64,000 nucleotides of DNA from Streptomyces sp. NBC_00341 (GCF_041435055.1 NZ_CP108002.1:930001-994000), one strand, 5' to 3'. Counted from the first letter of the stretch, positions 24,375 to 34,124 are shown. Numbers and translations are program-made. Notes: generated by a model from the sequence alone, not told the origin.

Positions 24375-25232
24375 GTGAGTACCGCCTACGCCCCGAGCGT
24401 GTCCGCCGTCCCCCACAGCCGGGCCCGCCTGTCCCGTGAACTCGCCGCGCTCGGCGTCGAGCGGGGCGGCGTACTGATGGTGCACGCGTCGCTGAGCGCG
24501 GTGGGGGCGGTCGACGGTGGTGCGGACGCGGTCGGCGCCGCGCTGCGGCAGGCGCTGGGCCCGGAGGGCACGCTGGTGGTCCCTTCCTTCACCCCGGAGA
24601 ACTCCGACACCTCCCCGCAGTACCGCGCCCGGGTCCACGGCCTCGGAGAGCGGGAGCGGGAGGCCGTGCGGGCGGCGATGCCCGCGTTCGACCCGGCGAT
24701 CACAGCGGCCCCGTCGATGGGCCGGCTCTCCGAAGCGGTGCGCCGCTCCCCCGGCTCGGTCCGCAGCGCCCATCCGCAGACCTCCTTCGCCGCCCTGGGC
24801 CCGCTGGCCGGCCACGTGGTGGGGGACCACCGCCCGGACTGCCACCTCGGCGAGGACTCCCCGCTGGCCCGCCTTCACGAACTGCGGGCGCAGGTCCTGC
24901 TGCTCGGCACCGGATTCGGCTCCTGCACCGCGTTCCACCTCGCGGAGTACCGCGTGCCGTCGCCGCCCCGTCGCACGTATCGCTGTGTGGTGCGGGACGG
25001 CGACGGGCGACGGTGGTGGGAGTACGAGGACGTGGCCCTGGAGGACGGCGACTTCGCGCGACTGGGTGCGGACTTCGTACGGTCGGACCGGGGCGCTGCC
25101 GTCCGCACCGCCGCGGTGGGCTCCACCACGGGCCGGCTGTTCCGCTTTCCGGCAGCGGTCGCCTTCGCCCTGGGGTGGTTGCCGGCGCATCGCTGCCGCG
25201 TCCTCGCGCCGACGTCGAACGCCCTGCGGTAG
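24375..25232 (+). CDS. AAC(3)-like aminoglycoside N-acetyltransferase family protein
   Basis: 285 aa, Antibiotic_NAT fold. Family landmarks: VHASLSAVG near residue 38, HPQTSFAALGP about 150, and LLLGTGFGSCTAFHLAEYR about 190 with the conserved His of the active site. The acetyl donor would be acetyl-CoA. Chromosomal copies in Streptomyces can be silent or act on other amines; resistance cannot be claimed from sequence. GTG 24375 has GGGAGG upstream. Probably originally adjacent to the CoA-binding gene before the insertion. Confidence 0.87.
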   Translation: MSTAYAPSVSAVPHSRARLSRELAALGVERGGVLMVHASLSAVGAVDGGADAVGAALRQALGPEGTLVVPSFTPENSDTSPQYRARVHGLGEREREAVRAAMPAFDPAITAAPSMGRLSEAVRRSPGSVRSAHPQTSFAALGPLAGHVVGDHRPDCHLGEDSPLARLHELRAQVLLLGTGFGSCTAFHLAEYRVPSPPRRTYRCVVRDGDGRRWWEYEDVALEDGDFARLGADFVRSDRGAAVRTAAVGSTTGRLFRFPAAVAFALGWLPAHRCRVLAPTSNALR

Positions 25233-25293
25233 GAACTCCGTTACGCACGGGCGGGAGCCCCCATCGAGGTCGAGGGCGGGCCGGCCGCGGAGT

Positions 25294-25854
25294 TCAGCCG
25301 CCGATACCAAGACCCGCCACGACGACAGCCCCCGGCAGCGCCGCCAGCGCCTTGCCCGGCATGATCAGCTTGCCCCGCCGGCTGCCACTGCCGATCAGGA
25401 CCCATTCCTGGTCAACGACGGCGGGATCGATCAACAGGGGCCAGCCTGCCGGGAGTCCGACGGGCGTGATGCCGCCGTACTCCATTCCCGTGTCGCCGAC
25501 CGCCGTGTCCATCGAGGCGAACCGCACCTTGCGGGCGTCGAGGTGCCGGCGGACGACTCCGTTCACATCGACGCGGGAGTGGGACAGCACCAGACAGGCA
25601 GCCAGGGTGACCTCTCCCCCGCGCTTTCCGGCCACGACGACACAGTTGGCCGAGCAGTTCAGCAGATCGGCCCCGTGGTGCTCGACGAACGCCGCCGTGT
25701 CAGCGATCTCGGGGTCGGTGTCGACGTGGATGATCTGCTCGGCGGGGAAGCCTCCCCAGCCCTCCCGGACCGCTGCGGCCACCGGGGCGGTGAGCAGTTC
25801 GAGGCGTTCGGCCGCGGGACAGGCATCCTCGAAGGAGCCGATGGGTGCGCGCAT
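25294..25854 (-). CDS. YbaK/EbsC family protein (aminoacyl-tRNA deacylase-like)
   Basis: 186 aa, single YbaK/aaRS-associated domain. Conserved pieces include LLNCSANCVVVA, a GGITPVGLP loop and an IGSGSRRGKLIMPG C-terminus. The family hydrolyses mischarged aminoacyl-tRNAs; specificity is not evident here. ATG 25854 is chosen over upstream starts because the domain begins there. It lies 44 bp after the XRE-cupin gene in the same direction, so both are likely one operon. Confidence 0.86.
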   Translation of the reverse strand: MRAPIGSFEDACPAAERLELLTAPVAAAVREGWGGFPAEQIIHVDTDPEIADTAAFVEHHGADLLNCSANCVVVAGKRGGEVTLAACLVLSHSRVDVNGVVRRHLDARKVRFASMDTAVGDTGMEYGGITPVGLPAGWPLLIDPAVVDQEWVLIGSGSRRGKLIMPGKALAALPGAVVVAGLGIGG

Positions 25855-25898
25855 GCGTATCACGCTAACAGCCCCGCGCACCGGCCCGGTTGGACGTC

Positions 25899-26471
25899 TC
25901 ATCTGACGGGCGGGACGGACACGGCCATGGTGACTTCGACGGGCTCGGAGCCCTCGTTGCGGTAGGCGTGGCGGTGGTGCGCCTCGAACGTCGCGGAGGT
26001 TCCGGCGGGGACGGTGTACGAGGCGCCGTCGACGACCAGGGTGAGTTCGCCCGTCGTGACGTGGAGCAGTTCGACGGTGCCCTCGGGGTGCGGGTCCGAT
26101 GTGCTGCCGTCACCGGGCGCCAGCCGCCAGTGCCAGAGTTCCAGCGGGCCCCGGGCCTCGGTGCCCACCAGCAGGGTGGTGGCGCTCCCGGCCTCCGTGG
26201 ACCACATGCGTACGGCCTGGTCCGCGGGGACCAGCCGGACCGGGGAGCCCTGTTCGTGGTCGAGCAGCGTGGTGATGGCGACGCCGAGCGCGTCGGCGAG
26301 CTTGACCGTCGTACCGACGCTCGGGTTGGTGCGGGCCTGCTCGATCTGGATGATCATGCCGCGACTGACCCCGGCGCGGGTGGCGAGGGCGTCCAGAGTG
26401 AAGCCCCGCTCCCCGCGCCAGCGCTTGAGGTTGCGCGCGAGCGACTGGGTCAGCTGGTCGAGATCAGTCAC
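25899..26471 (-). CDS. XRE regulator with cupin domain
   Basis: 190 aa. XRE HTH (residues 8-65: LARNLKRWRGERGFTLDALA, RGMIIQIEQ) followed by a cupin_2 ligand domain (about 110-185, HPEGTVELLHVTTGEL and FEAHHRHAYRNEG). Such HTH-cupins usually regulate the adjacent gene, here ybaK-like, in response to a small molecule. GTG start 26471 follows an AT-rich stretch with a TCCA ... TGGA dyad (26477-26490), a probable autoregulatory site. Confidence 0.88.
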   Translation of the reverse strand: MTDLDQLTQSLARNLKRWRGERGFTLDALATRAGVSRGMIIQIEQARTNPSVGTTVKLADALGVAITTLLDHEQGSPVRLVPADQAVRMWSTEAGSATTLLVGTEARGPLELWHWRLAPGDGSTSDPHPEGTVELLHVTTGELTLVVDGASYTVPAGTSATFEAHHRHAYRNEGSEPVEVTMAVSVPPVR

Positions 26472-26613
26472 ATTCCGTCCAATATTTTGGATGCCATAGT
26501 CAAAAATACTGCACTACGGTGTGCTGTACCCACCGTTCACCGCACTGTACTGCGAGGCCTCCGCGCGCCCGCGCCGTCCACCGTGGGCGCGGTCGCTCCT
26601 CACGGCCGGGCCC

Positions 26614-27357
26614 TCAGCTCTCGTCGAGCTCCGCCACGGCCAGCAGCTGTTCGGGCGTCACGCCCTCCGGGATCGGCACCGGGGCCGGCGTGCGCAGGGG
26701 CGGCTGCCAGCCCTTGTCCGGGTCCCAGCTGCGTACGACGCGGGCGGGGGCGCCGGCCACCACCGCGTGGTCGGGCACCTCGCCGCGGACCACCGCGCCG
26801 GCGGCCACGACCACGTTGCGGCCGAGCCGGGCGCCCGGGAGGATCACCGCTCCGGTGCCGATCCAGCAGCCGGGGCCGATGGCGACCGGTTCCATCCGCG
26901 GCCACTGCCGGCCGACCGGCTGCTGCGGATCGTCGTAGCTGTGGTTGGTCGAGGTGATGTAGACGTACGGCCCGCAGTAGGTGTCGGAGCCGATCGTCAC
27001 CGTGGTGTCCGCGACGACATGGCTGCCCCGGCCGAGCACCACTCCGTTGCCCAGGGTCAGGATCGGATCGGCGCCGAGGTCCAGATCGGGCATGAGACCC
27101 GCCGTGAGGGTGACCTGTTCGCCGATGACGCAGTGGTTGCCGAGCTCGATCCACCGTTCCCCGAAGACCGTGCCCTGCGGGAAGGCGAGCCGGGTGCCCT
27201 CGCCGATCCGGCCGAACCGCAGCCCGCCGGGATGCGCTGCCGTCACCGCGCCCGCCTCCCGGACCCAGCGCCAGCAGCGGTGGACGGCCCCCGACAGGGC
27301 GCGCCGCCGCCAGGCGGTCAGGGAGGAGACCGTGTCTCTGTTCTTCGGCACCCGCAC
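26614..27357 (-). CDS. Left-handed beta-helix (hexapeptide) acyltransferase
   Basis: 247 aa. Multiple [LIV]GxxxxIG-type hexapeptide turns run from about residue 55 to 215 (IGEGTRLAFPQG, IGEQVTLTAG, IGSDTYCGPYVYI, IGPGCWIGTGAVILPGA). The catalytic-type His lies in NHSYDD, and the fold closes with AGAPARVVR. It belongs to the maltose/NodL-like O-acyltransferase group; acceptor unknown. GTG start 27357 lies next to TACCGT and without a ribosome site; a GTG two codons later is an alternative. Confidence 0.85.
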   Translation of the reverse strand: MRVPKNRDTVSSLTAWRRRALSGAVHRCWRWVREAGAVTAAHPGGLRFGRIGEGTRLAFPQGTVFGERWIELGNHCVIGEQVTLTAGLMPDLDLGADPILTLGNGVVLGRGSHVVADTTVTIGSDTYCGPYVYITSTNHSYDDPQQPVGRQWPRMEPVAIGPGCWIGTGAVILPGARLGRNVVVAAGAVVRGEVPDHAVVAGAPARVVRSWDPDKGWQPPLRTPAPVPIPEGVTPEQLLAVAELDES

Positions 27358-27521
27358 ACGGTAGTCGGGGCGCTCGGGGCCGGTATCCGCAGCGGCCTGT
27401 GATCTTCACCCCACCCGGCCGCCGGCCCGCGGGCCCGTCGCATACCGTTTCCCCGTTGGAACCGGACGGCTCCCGGCCGGACGACCGCGACCCATGACAC
27501 CGGAGCACGGAGGAACGCGCG

Positions 27522-28052
27522 ATGGCAGAACAGGCGTTGATCACCGCAATGGGAGGTCAGGAGCCGGACATCGACCCGTCCGCCTTCACCGCACCGACGT
27601 CGGTCGTGATCGGTGAGGTCACCATGGCGGCCGGTTCCAGCGTCTGGTACCACGCGGTGCTGCGGGCGGACTGCGGCCCCATCGTCATCGGCGCCGGTTC
27701 CAACATCCAGGACAACTGCAGCGTCCACGTCGATCCCGGCTTCCCGGTCACGGTCGGCGAGCGCGTCTCCGTCGGGCACAACGCGGTGCTCCACGGCTGC
27801 ACCGTCGAGGACGACGTGCTGATCGGCATGGGGGCCACCGTCCTGAACGGCGCGCACATCGGCACCGGCTCGCTGGTCGCCGCCCAGGCGCTGGTCCCGC
27901 AGGGGATGCGGGTGCCGCCGGGCTCGCTGGTCGCGGGCGTGCCCGCCAAGGTCAAGCGGCCGCTGACCCAGGAGGAGCTCGACGGCGTGAAGTTCAACGC
28001 GGTCGGCTACGTGGAGCTGGCGAAGGCACACCGCGCGGCGTTCGAGGACTGA
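27522..28052 (+). CDS. Gamma-carbonic anhydrase family protein
   Basis: 176 aa, left-handed beta-helix. The zinc ligands of the Cam/CaiE/PaaY type are present: His in CSVHVDPG and the pair in GHNAVLHGC. Arg/Asp of LRADCGPIVIG and the AGVPAKVKR ending also fit. It may hydrate CO2 or act as a thioesterase-like enzyme. GGAGGAA precedes ATG 27522. It is divergent from, and structurally akin to, the hexapeptide acyltransferase. Confidence 0.9.
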   Translation: MAEQALITAMGGQEPDIDPSAFTAPTSVVIGEVTMAAGSSVWYHAVLRADCGPIVIGAGSNIQDNCSVHVDPGFPVTVGERVSVGHNAVLHGCTVEDDVLIGMGATVLNGAHIGTGSLVAAQALVPQGMRVPPGSLVAGVPAKVKRPLTQEELDGVKFNAVGYVELAKAHRAAFED

Positions 28053-28175
28053 GCGCGGCGATACCGGCCTGACGCCGCGCGGACAGCCCTGCGAGGAGCC
28101 ACCCGGACCGGCCGGGTTCCGCACGGGACGGGCGCCCTATGACGCGCGCGGCCCGGCCGGCCGGATCCAGCCGGG

Positions 28176-28835
28176 TCAGTCGGCCGCCGGTACGGTTCCC
28201 GGTTCGGCCGCGGGCTGCGCGGCGGACCGTGCGGCCGCCTTCTTGGCCCGGTTCCTGACGACCAGCATCGAGCCGAGTCCGATCAGGACCGCGATCGCCA
28301 GTCCCAGGTACGAGAACCGCTTGAGCCAGTCCTCCGCGACGACACCCACCGAGTAGATGACGGCCGTGGTGCCGCCCGCCCAGATGATCCCGCCGAGCAC
28401 GTTGGCGGTCAGGAACTTCCAGTACGGCATGTGCAGGACACCGGCGAGCGGTCCCGCGAAGATGCGCAGCAGTGCGACGAAACGGCCGAAGAAGACCGCC
28501 CACATGCCCCACTTCTGGAACGAGCGTTCCGCCGTGGCGATCTGGCTCTCGCCGAAGTGGCGGGGGAACTTCCCGCCGAGCCAGGCCAGCATCGGACGTC
28601 CGCCCTTGCGGCCGATGGCATAGCCGATCGAGTCACCGATCACCGCCCCGGCCGTCGCGCAGCCACCCAGGATCCACGGGTTGATGCCGTCGTGCCCCGC
28701 GGCCAGCAGAGCCGCGCTGATCAGGACGACCTCGCCCGGCAGCGGGATGCCGAGGCTCTCCACGCCGATGACGATGCCCACCAGGAGGTAGACGCTGATC
28801 GCGGGGACGGTCTCCAGCCACTCCTGGATGTGCAA
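28176..28835 (-). CDS. DedA family membrane protein
   Basis: 219 aa with about five hydrophobic segments and the DedA/SNARE-associated core: GIPLPGEVVLISAALLAAG, GDSIGYAIGRKGG, FGRFVALLRIFAGPLAG. DedA proteins are linked to undecaprenyl-phosphate or phospholipid translocation. TTG start 28835 is supported by GGAGGAA upstream. The basic/Ala-rich C-terminal tail is cytosolic. Confidence 0.92.
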   Translation of the reverse strand: MHIQEWLETVPAISVYLLVGIVIGVESLGIPLPGEVVLISAALLAAGHDGINPWILGGCATAGAVIGDSIGYAIGRKGGRPMLAWLGGKFPRHFGESQIATAERSFQKWGMWAVFFGRFVALLRIFAGPLAGVLHMPYWKFLTANVLGGIIWAGGTTAVIYSVGVVAEDWLKRFSYLGLAIAVLIGLGSMLVVRNRAKKAAARSAAQPAAEPGTVPAAD

Positions 28836-28935
28836 CGCCGGTTCCTCCGTAGTGATGTCCTGTCGGCCGCCGGACAGCTCCCTCGGCGCACGGAGGTAAC
28901 CCTACCGGCCGCGTCGGCGGCACCGACAGCGCGAA

Positions 28936-28973
28936 GGGCCGCCCCCGCAACCCTTACGGGCGGGAGGCGGCCC
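28936..28973 (-). terminator. Terminator downstream of the thioesterase gene
   Basis: GGGCCGCC (28936-28943) / GGCGGCCC (28966-28973), with additional CCCGC / GCGGG pairing inside. It lies 19 bp after the leftward stop at 28992. Confidence 0.65.
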
Positions 28974-28991
28974 CTGCCGGGCCGGCCGGAA

Positions 28992-29444
28992 TCAGGCGTT
29001 CGGGCGCAGCGTCCAGACCACCGTCATCTCGCCGGTCACCGCGCCGTCCGCGCGCTGGATCCGGATGGCCACGGGGAACTCGGGCCGCTTGCCCTCGTCC
29101 AGTTCTGCGACGACTTCGGCCGCCGGCCTGCCGAGGGTGGCGGTCGCGGTGACATCCCCCATGGCCAGCTTCTGGTAGCCGATCTCCGCCTTCACCGCGA
29201 GCGGGACGGCGCGCGTCAGCTGGTCCCCGAACGCGGCGATGACTATCGCGCCGCTCGCCGATTCCGCCAGCGTGAACATCGCCCCGGCGTGCGGTCCACC
29301 GAGATGGTTGTGGAAGTCCGCCTGGTCCGGCAGACGGACCACCGCGCGTTCGGCGGTGGACTCCAGGAATTCGAGGTTGAGGGTCCGGACCATCGGAACC
29401 GTCGCGGCGACCATCTCGCCCGCGGTCATCTGTTCAGCGCTCAT
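28992..29444 (-). CDS. DUF4442/PaaI-like hotdog thioesterase
   Basis: 150 aa hotdog-fold protein. HNHLGGPHAGAMFTLAESASG carries the His/Gly and acidic helix residues of PaaI-like acyl-CoA thioesterases. Substrate unknown. Start ATG 29444 lies directly after TAACAT with no ribosome site, suggesting leaderless translation. Confidence 0.87.
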   Translation of the reverse strand: MSAEQMTAGEMVAATVPMVRTLNLEFLESTAERAVVRLPDQADFHNHLGGPHAGAMFTLAESASGAIVIAAFGDQLTRAVPLAVKAEIGYQKLAMGDVTATATLGRPAAEVVAELDEGKRPEFPVAIRIQRADGAVTGEMTVVWTLRPNA

Positions 29445-29583
29445 GGGCCAGATGTTACCGGCCGGTAGGCATGTTTGGCCATGCCCCGGGGATCACCGGG
29501 TCCGCAGCCGGTCACGTCCTTCACCGTCCGCTCACGGGGGCGGCCGTAGCCGCCCGGGCGGCGCACCTCTATCGTTACTCGCC

Positions 29584-30675
29584 ATGTGGCCAGGACAGCA
29601 GCCGCCCGGGGGCGAGCAAAACCCGCAGGACCAGAACCAGAACCCGTATCAGCAGCCGGGTTACCAGCAGCCGAATCCCTATCAGCAGCCGGGGTACCAG
29701 CAGCCCGGCGCGTCCGGGCAGCAGCCCGGATACGGTTACCCGCAGCAGGGTCAGCCGGGGCAGCAGCAGGGACAGCCGGGCTACCCGCAGGGCAACCCGT
29801 ACCAGCAGCCGACCGTTCCGCAGCAGCCGGTTCCCGGCCCGCCCGGTCCGCCTCGGCCCGGCAACGACAAGAAGAAGACGACCGTCATCGCCATAGTCGC
29901 GGCGGTCGCGGTCGTCGCGGCCGCGGTGGTCACCGGTGTCGTCGTGATGAACAAGGACGACGACAAGGACGGCAAGAACGTCGCCGACGACAAGAAGTCG
30001 TCCGCGCCCGCCAAGCCCTCCGGGTCCGCGTCGTCGCCGGCGGAGAACCCGCGCGGTGCCGACGAGGACGCCAAGCCGCTCATCGCCGGCTGGAAGGTGG
30101 TGACCAACCCGAAGTGGGGCACGCAGTTCGACGTGCCCGGCGACTGGGAGGTCTCGTCCCCCACCACGTCCTCGTTCTTCGAGGACGAGAAGAAGAAGGA
30201 CGGCTTGCCGCTCATCGGCTTCAGCGCACCCGCCGACTACAAGAGCAAGTGGTGCGTCGACGACTCCGACCACGACGGCGTCAAGGAGAACAGCAGCCTG
30301 GCAGGCACCGGCACCCGAGGCGCCGAAGGTGCCACCGACGCCGATGTGAACGCCAGGAACGAGGCGGGCACGTGGGCATGGGCCGCCTACGCGCAGCACA
30401 TGCCGAAGAGCACCATCAAGATCAGCAAGCCGAAGCAGTACACCACCAAGTCGGGTCTGACCGGCAGCCTGGTGACCGCCAAGGCGCCCAACGTCACCAA
30501 GAAGAAGAAGTGCGACACGGACGGCAAGTCCATCGCCTTCACCTTCAAGAACAGCAACGGAGCGTTCTCCTCCTGGGTTCTGTACGGTGCCGACTCCGTC
30601 CCGGACGAGCTGCCGGACGCGACGATCATGAAGATCCTTAGCACCGTGCGCCTGGTGAAGATCACCGAGTCCTGA
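29584..30675 (+). CDS. Membrane-anchored protein with Gln/Pro/Tyr-rich cytosolic repeat region
   Basis: 363 aa. Residues 1-95 are low-complexity repeats (units like YQQPG and PYQQP), then a KKK flank and one transmembrane helix (about 100-122), then an extracytoplasmic domain of about 200 residues with WGTQFDVPGDWEV and four Cys. This layout is common among Streptomyces proteins of unknown function whose disordered tail faces the cytosol. The lipid-free anchor and lysine-rich ectodomain suggest an envelope role. The start closely follows TATCGT. Confidence 0.82.
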   Translation: MWPGQQPPGGEQNPQDQNQNPYQQPGYQQPNPYQQPGYQQPGASGQQPGYGYPQQGQPGQQQGQPGYPQGNPYQQPTVPQQPVPGPPGPPRPGNDKKKTTVIAIVAAVAVVAAAVVTGVVVMNKDDDKDGKNVADDKKSSAPAKPSGSASSPAENPRGADEDAKPLIAGWKVVTNPKWGTQFDVPGDWEVSSPTTSSFFEDEKKKDGLPLIGFSAPADYKSKWCVDDSDHDGVKENSSLAGTGTRGAEGATDADVNARNEAGTWAWAAYAQHMPKSTIKISKPKQYTTKSGLTGSLVTAKAPNVTKKKKCDTDGKSIAFTFKNSNGAFSSWVLYGADSVPDELPDATIMKILSTVRLVKITES

Positions 30676-30729
30676 CGCTCCGCGGCAATCCATTTGGCAC
30701 CACGGGGTCAAGCCAGCGATAGTCCCCTG

Positions 30730-32034
30730 GTGACAGCCGCCGACCTCGCACCCCCATCGGCCCGCCCCTCCCGGGCGGGCCGCAATTACCGGCTGCTGAC
30801 CGCCGCCGCGATCATCACGGGCCTGGGCACCAACGGCGCGCTGATCGCGGCGGCGTTCGCGGTTCTGGAGTCGGGCGGCGACGCCGGTGACGTCGGGCTG
30901 GTGGCCGCCGCCAGGACCGCGCCGCTGGTCCTCTTCCTGCTGATCGGCGGGGCGGTCGCGGACCGGCTGCCGCGCCACCGCGTGATGGTGGCGGCCAACA
31001 CCCTCAACTGTGTCTCGCAGGCCGTCTTCGCCTGGCTGGTGCTGGCCGGTGACGCCCGGCTGTGGCAGATGATGGTGCTCACCGCGCTCTGCGGCACCGG
31101 GCAGGCCTTCTTCAACCCGGCCGCGGAGGGCATGCTGATGTCCACGGTCAGCGGCGAACAGGCGAGCCGCGCGTTCGCCCTCTTCCGGATGTCCATGCAG
31201 GGCGCCGCCATCGGCGGTGCGGCGCTCGGCGGCGCCATGATCGCCGCGATGGACCCTGGCTGGGTACTGGCCATCGACGCGGCCGCCTTCGCGGTGGCCG
31301 GAGCCCTGCGCTCGTTCCTCGACGTGAGCCACATCCCCGCGCGCGCACCCGGTGGCGGGCTGCTCGCCGATCTCCGGGACGGCTGGCAGGAGTTCGTCGG
31401 CCGCACCTGGCTCTGGGCCGTGGTGGCGCAGTTCTCCGTGGTCGTCGCCGCGGTCGGGGCCGCGGAGGCGGTGTACGGGCCGCTGGTCGCCAGGGACGAA
31501 CTCGGCGGCGCCCGCCCCTGGGGCCTCGCGCTCGCCGCGTTCGGCGTCGGCACCCTGGGCGGCGCGGTGCTGATGATGCGGTGGAAGCCGCGGCGGCTGC
31601 TGCTGGCCGGGACGCTCTGCGTCTTCCCGCTGGCCCTGCCCTCCGCAGGGCTCGCCGTGCCCCTCCCGGTGGCCGGGCTCTGCGCGGTGATGTTCGTCAG
31701 CGGCGCCGCCATCGAGGTGTTCGGCGTGTCCTGGATGACGGCCCTGCATCAGGAGATTCCGGAGGAGAAGCTGTCGCGGGTCTCGGCGTACGACTGGTTC
31801 GGCTCCGTGGCCATGGTGCCGCTCGCCACCGCGCTCGCCGGTCCGGTGGAGTCGCTGGTCGGGCGCAGCCAGGCGCTGTGGGGCTGCGCCGCGCTGGTCG
31901 TCCTGGTCACCGGCGCGGTGCTGTTCGTGCCGGACGTGCGCAACCTGACGCGCAGAACCGCCCCCACCGAGGTGGTGGCGAAGGGCGCCCCGGCGTCAGC
32001 CGATGCCGAAGGAGCCGTCGGGCGGCTCGGGTGA
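30730..32034 (+). CDS. MFS transporter
   Basis: 434 aa with about 12 hydrophobic segments. The loop-2/3 motif [14 protein letters not shown] marks a drug/metabolite MFS_3-like exporter. GTG 30730 has no ribosome site but lies 9 nt after a GATAGT box with TTGGCA 18 nt upstream, indicating leaderless expression. The 3' end overlaps the convergent spermidine-synthase-like gene by 39 bp. Substrate unknown. Confidence 0.87.
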   Translation: MTAADLAPPSARPSRAGRNYRLLTAAAIITGLGTNGALIAAAFAVLESGGDAGDVGLVAAARTAPLVLFLLIGGAVADRLPRHRVMVAANTLNCVSQAVFAWLVLAGDARLWQMMVLTALCGTGQAFFNPAAEGMLMSTVSGEQASRAFALFRMSMQGAAIGGAALGGAMIAAMDPGWVLAIDAAAFAVAGALRSFLDVSHIPARAPGGGLLADLRDGWQEFVGRTWLWAVVAQFSVVVAAVGAAEAVYGPLVARDELGGARPWGLALAAFGVGTLGGAVLMMRWKPRRLLLAGTLCVFPLALPSAGLAVPLPVAGLCAVMFVSGAAIEVFGVSWMTALHQEIPEEKLSRVSAYDWFGSVAMVPLATALAGPVESLVGRSQALWGCAALVVLVTGAVLFVPDVRNLTRRTAPTEVVAKGAPASADAEGAVGRLG

Positions 32035-32841
32035 GTCGACCGCCTCGTCGTCACCGACCGGCCCGGCGCCCCTGACGAGCCCGGCCACGGCGACGCCGTA
32101 CTCGACGCGGGCGGGGAACGCGTCGGCGGCGCAACGGCGGATCAGCGCGGCCGTGTCGAGCGGGGTGCGGGAGGCGACCAGGACGACGTTGCCGAAGCGC
32201 CGGCCGCGCAGTACGGCGGGCTCCGCGATCACCGCGAGCTCCTCGAAGACGGCCGCGAAGGTGGCCAGCTGCGGGCGCAGGAAGTCGAAGGGCGCCCCGT
32301 CGGCGAGGTTGGCGGCGTAGATCCCGTCGGCACGCAGCGCCCGCGCCGCGGCCCGCGCGTAGGGCAGGGTGGTCAGGTGGGCGGGCACCCGCGAGCCGCC
32401 GAAGACATCCGCGACCAGGACGTCCACGGAGCCGGGTGCGGTCGCCTCCAGGTGTTCGCGGGCGTCCGCACCGTGCACGGCGATCCGGCTGCCGTCCGGA
32501 AGCGGAAGGTGCTCGGCCACGAGGGCGAGCAGGCCCCGGTCGGCCTCCGCGACGTCCTGCCGGGATCCGGGGCGGGTCGCCGCGACGTAGCGGGGCAGGG
32601 TGAGGGCGCCGCCGCCGAGGTGCAGCACGTCGAGCGGTGCGCCCGGTTCCGCGGCGCAGTCCACGACATGGCCGAGCCGTCTCGTGTACTCGAACTCAAG
32701 GTGTTCCGGAGCGTCCAGGTCGACGTACGACTGGGGCGCCCCGTCAACAGTCAGCAGCCAGGCCCGCTCCCGGTCCACGTCGGGGAGCAGTCTGGCGGTA
32801 CCCAGGTCCACGTCGCGGATGACCGGTATCGACTCGTTCAC
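31996..32841 (-). CDS. Spermidine-synthase-like methyltransferase-fold protein
   Basis: 281 aa. The Rossmann motif LHLGGGALTLPRYVA corresponds to the SpeE-type nucleotide loop, and DVLVADVFGG aligns with the catalytic D-x-x-D region, but the usual polyamine-site Asp/Tyr pattern is only partly recognisable. Many actinobacterial members lack polyamine synthesis. GTG start 32841 is preceded by GGGGGA. It ends 39 bp inside the convergent MFS gene. Confidence 0.8.
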   Translation of the reverse strand: MNESIPVIRDVDLGTARLLPDVDRERAWLLTVDGAPQSYVDLDAPEHLEFEYTRRLGHVVDCAAEPGAPLDVLHLGGGALTLPRYVAATRPGSRQDVAEADRGLLALVAEHLPLPDGSRIAVHGADAREHLEATAPGSVDVLVADVFGGSRVPAHLTTLPYARAAARALRADGIYAANLADGAPFDFLRPQLATFAAVFEELAVIAEPAVLRGRRFGNVVLVASRTPLDTAALIRRCAADAFPARVEYGVAVAGLVRGAGPVGDDEAVDSPEPPDGSFGIG

Positions 32842-32954
32842 TCCCCCATTGTGCGGTGCCCGGACGGCTGTTCATGACCGCTGCGCCCGGTGCCCGGTCC
32901 GTCTCCCGCGGGTTCGGGAGACGGACCGGGCCGTGCGGCGTTACGGCTCCGGGC

Positions 32955-34124
32955 TCAGAGCAGCCCGGTGACCGTACCGGCCCCGATCGTGCGGCCGCCC
33001 TCGCGGATGGCGAAGCCGAGGCCGGTCTCCAGCGGTACGTCCCGGCCCAGCTCGACGGTCATGGTGACCGTCTCACCGGGGCGCGCCACCGCCGCCGCGC
33101 CGAGGTCGACGTCACCGACGACGTCCGCGGTGCGGATGTAGAACTGCGGCCGGTAGCCGGTGGCGACCGGGGTGGTCCGGCCGCCCTCCCGCCCCGACAG
33201 GACGTACACCTGCGCGGTGAAGCGCCGGCTCGGGGTGACGCTGCCCGGCGCGGCCACGACGTGACCGCGGCGGACCCGGTCGCGCTCGACCCCGCGCAGG
33301 AGCAGCGCGACGTTGTCGCCGGCCTCCGCGGACTCCATCGGCTTGCCGAAGGTCTCCAGACCGGTGACGACGGTCTCGATGTCCGCGCCGAGCACCGACA
33401 CCCGGTCGCCGACGCGGACGGTGCCGCGCTCCACCGCGCCGGTGACGACCGTGCCCCGGCCGGTGATGGTCAGGACGTTCTCCACCGGCAGCAGGAACGG
33501 CGCGTCGATGTAGCGCACCGGCATCGGTACATAGGTGTCGACGGCGTCGAGCAACGCCTCGACCGCCCCCGTCCAGCGCGGGTCGCCCTCCAGCGCCCGC
33601 AGGCCGGAGACCCGCACGACGGGCACGGTGTCGCCGCCGTAACCGTGCGCGGACAGCAGCTCGCGCACCTCCAGCTCGACCAGGTCGGTCAGCTCGGGGT
33701 CACCCGCGTCCGCCTTGTTCAGGGCGACGACGATGTGGTCGACGCCCACCTGGCGGGCGAGCAGCACGTGCTCGGCGGTCTGCGGCATGATCCCTTCGAG
33801 CGCCGACACGACGAGGATCGCCCCGTCGAGCTGGGCGGCACCGGTCACCATGTTCTTGATGTAGTCGGCGTGTCCTGGCATGTCGACGTGCGCGTAGTGC
33901 CGGGTGCCGGTCTCGTACTCGACGTGCGCGATGTTGATCGTGATGCCGCGCTGCGCCTCCTCCGGGGCCCGGTCGATGCGGTCGAACGGGACGAAGGTGC
34001 CGGTGCCCCGGTCGCTGAGGACCTTGGTGATGGCGGCGGTGAGGGTGGTCTTGCCGTGGTCGACGTGGCCCATGGTGCCGATGTTGAGGTGCGGCTTGGT
34101 GCGCACGTATGCCGTCTTGGACAT
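32955..34124 (-). CDS. tuf3: Elongation factor Tu paralogue EF-Tu3
   Basis: 389 aa. GTPase motifs in order: GHVDHGKT (19-26), RGITI, DMPGH, NKAD and a VSGL G5, followed by domains II and III ending [13 protein letters not shown]. It diverges markedly from Streptomyces EF-Tu1: the G3 motif has Met for Cys, and the entire protein contains no cysteine. Known EF-Tu3 proteins are induced by amino-acid starvation (S. coelicolor) and, in S. ramocissimus, resist several EF-Tu-targeting antibiotics. AAGGA precedes ATG 34124. It is a single gene with a structured leader. Confidence 0.95.
   Translation of the reverse strand: MSKTAYVRTKPHLNIGTMGHVDHGKTTLTAAITKVLSDRGTGTFVPFDRIDRAPEEAQRGITINIAHVEYETGTRHYAHVDMPGHADYIKNMVTGAAQLDGAILVVSALEGIMPQTAEHVLLARQVGVDHIVVALNKADAGDPELTDLVELEVRELLSAHGYGGDTVPVVRVSGLRALEGDPRWTGAVEALLDAVDTYVPMPVRYIDAPFLLPVENVLTITGRGTVVTGAVERGTVRVGDRVSVLGADIETVVTGLETFGKPMESAEAGDNVALLLRGVERDRVRRGHVVAAPGSVTPSRRFTAQVYVLSGREGGRTTPVATGYRPQFYIRTADVVGDVDLGAAAVARPGETVTMTVELGRDVPLETGLGFAIREGGRTIGAGTVTGLL

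Noticed and set aside
28921..28931. CTGTCGGTG (minus strand) between dedA and the thioesterase
   Set aside because: No -10 element at the required spacing.
33380..33412. GTGTCGGTG on the minus strand within tuf3 as a PafBC site
   Set aside because: First base differs and no TAnnnT element lies at 8 nt; inside coding sequence.
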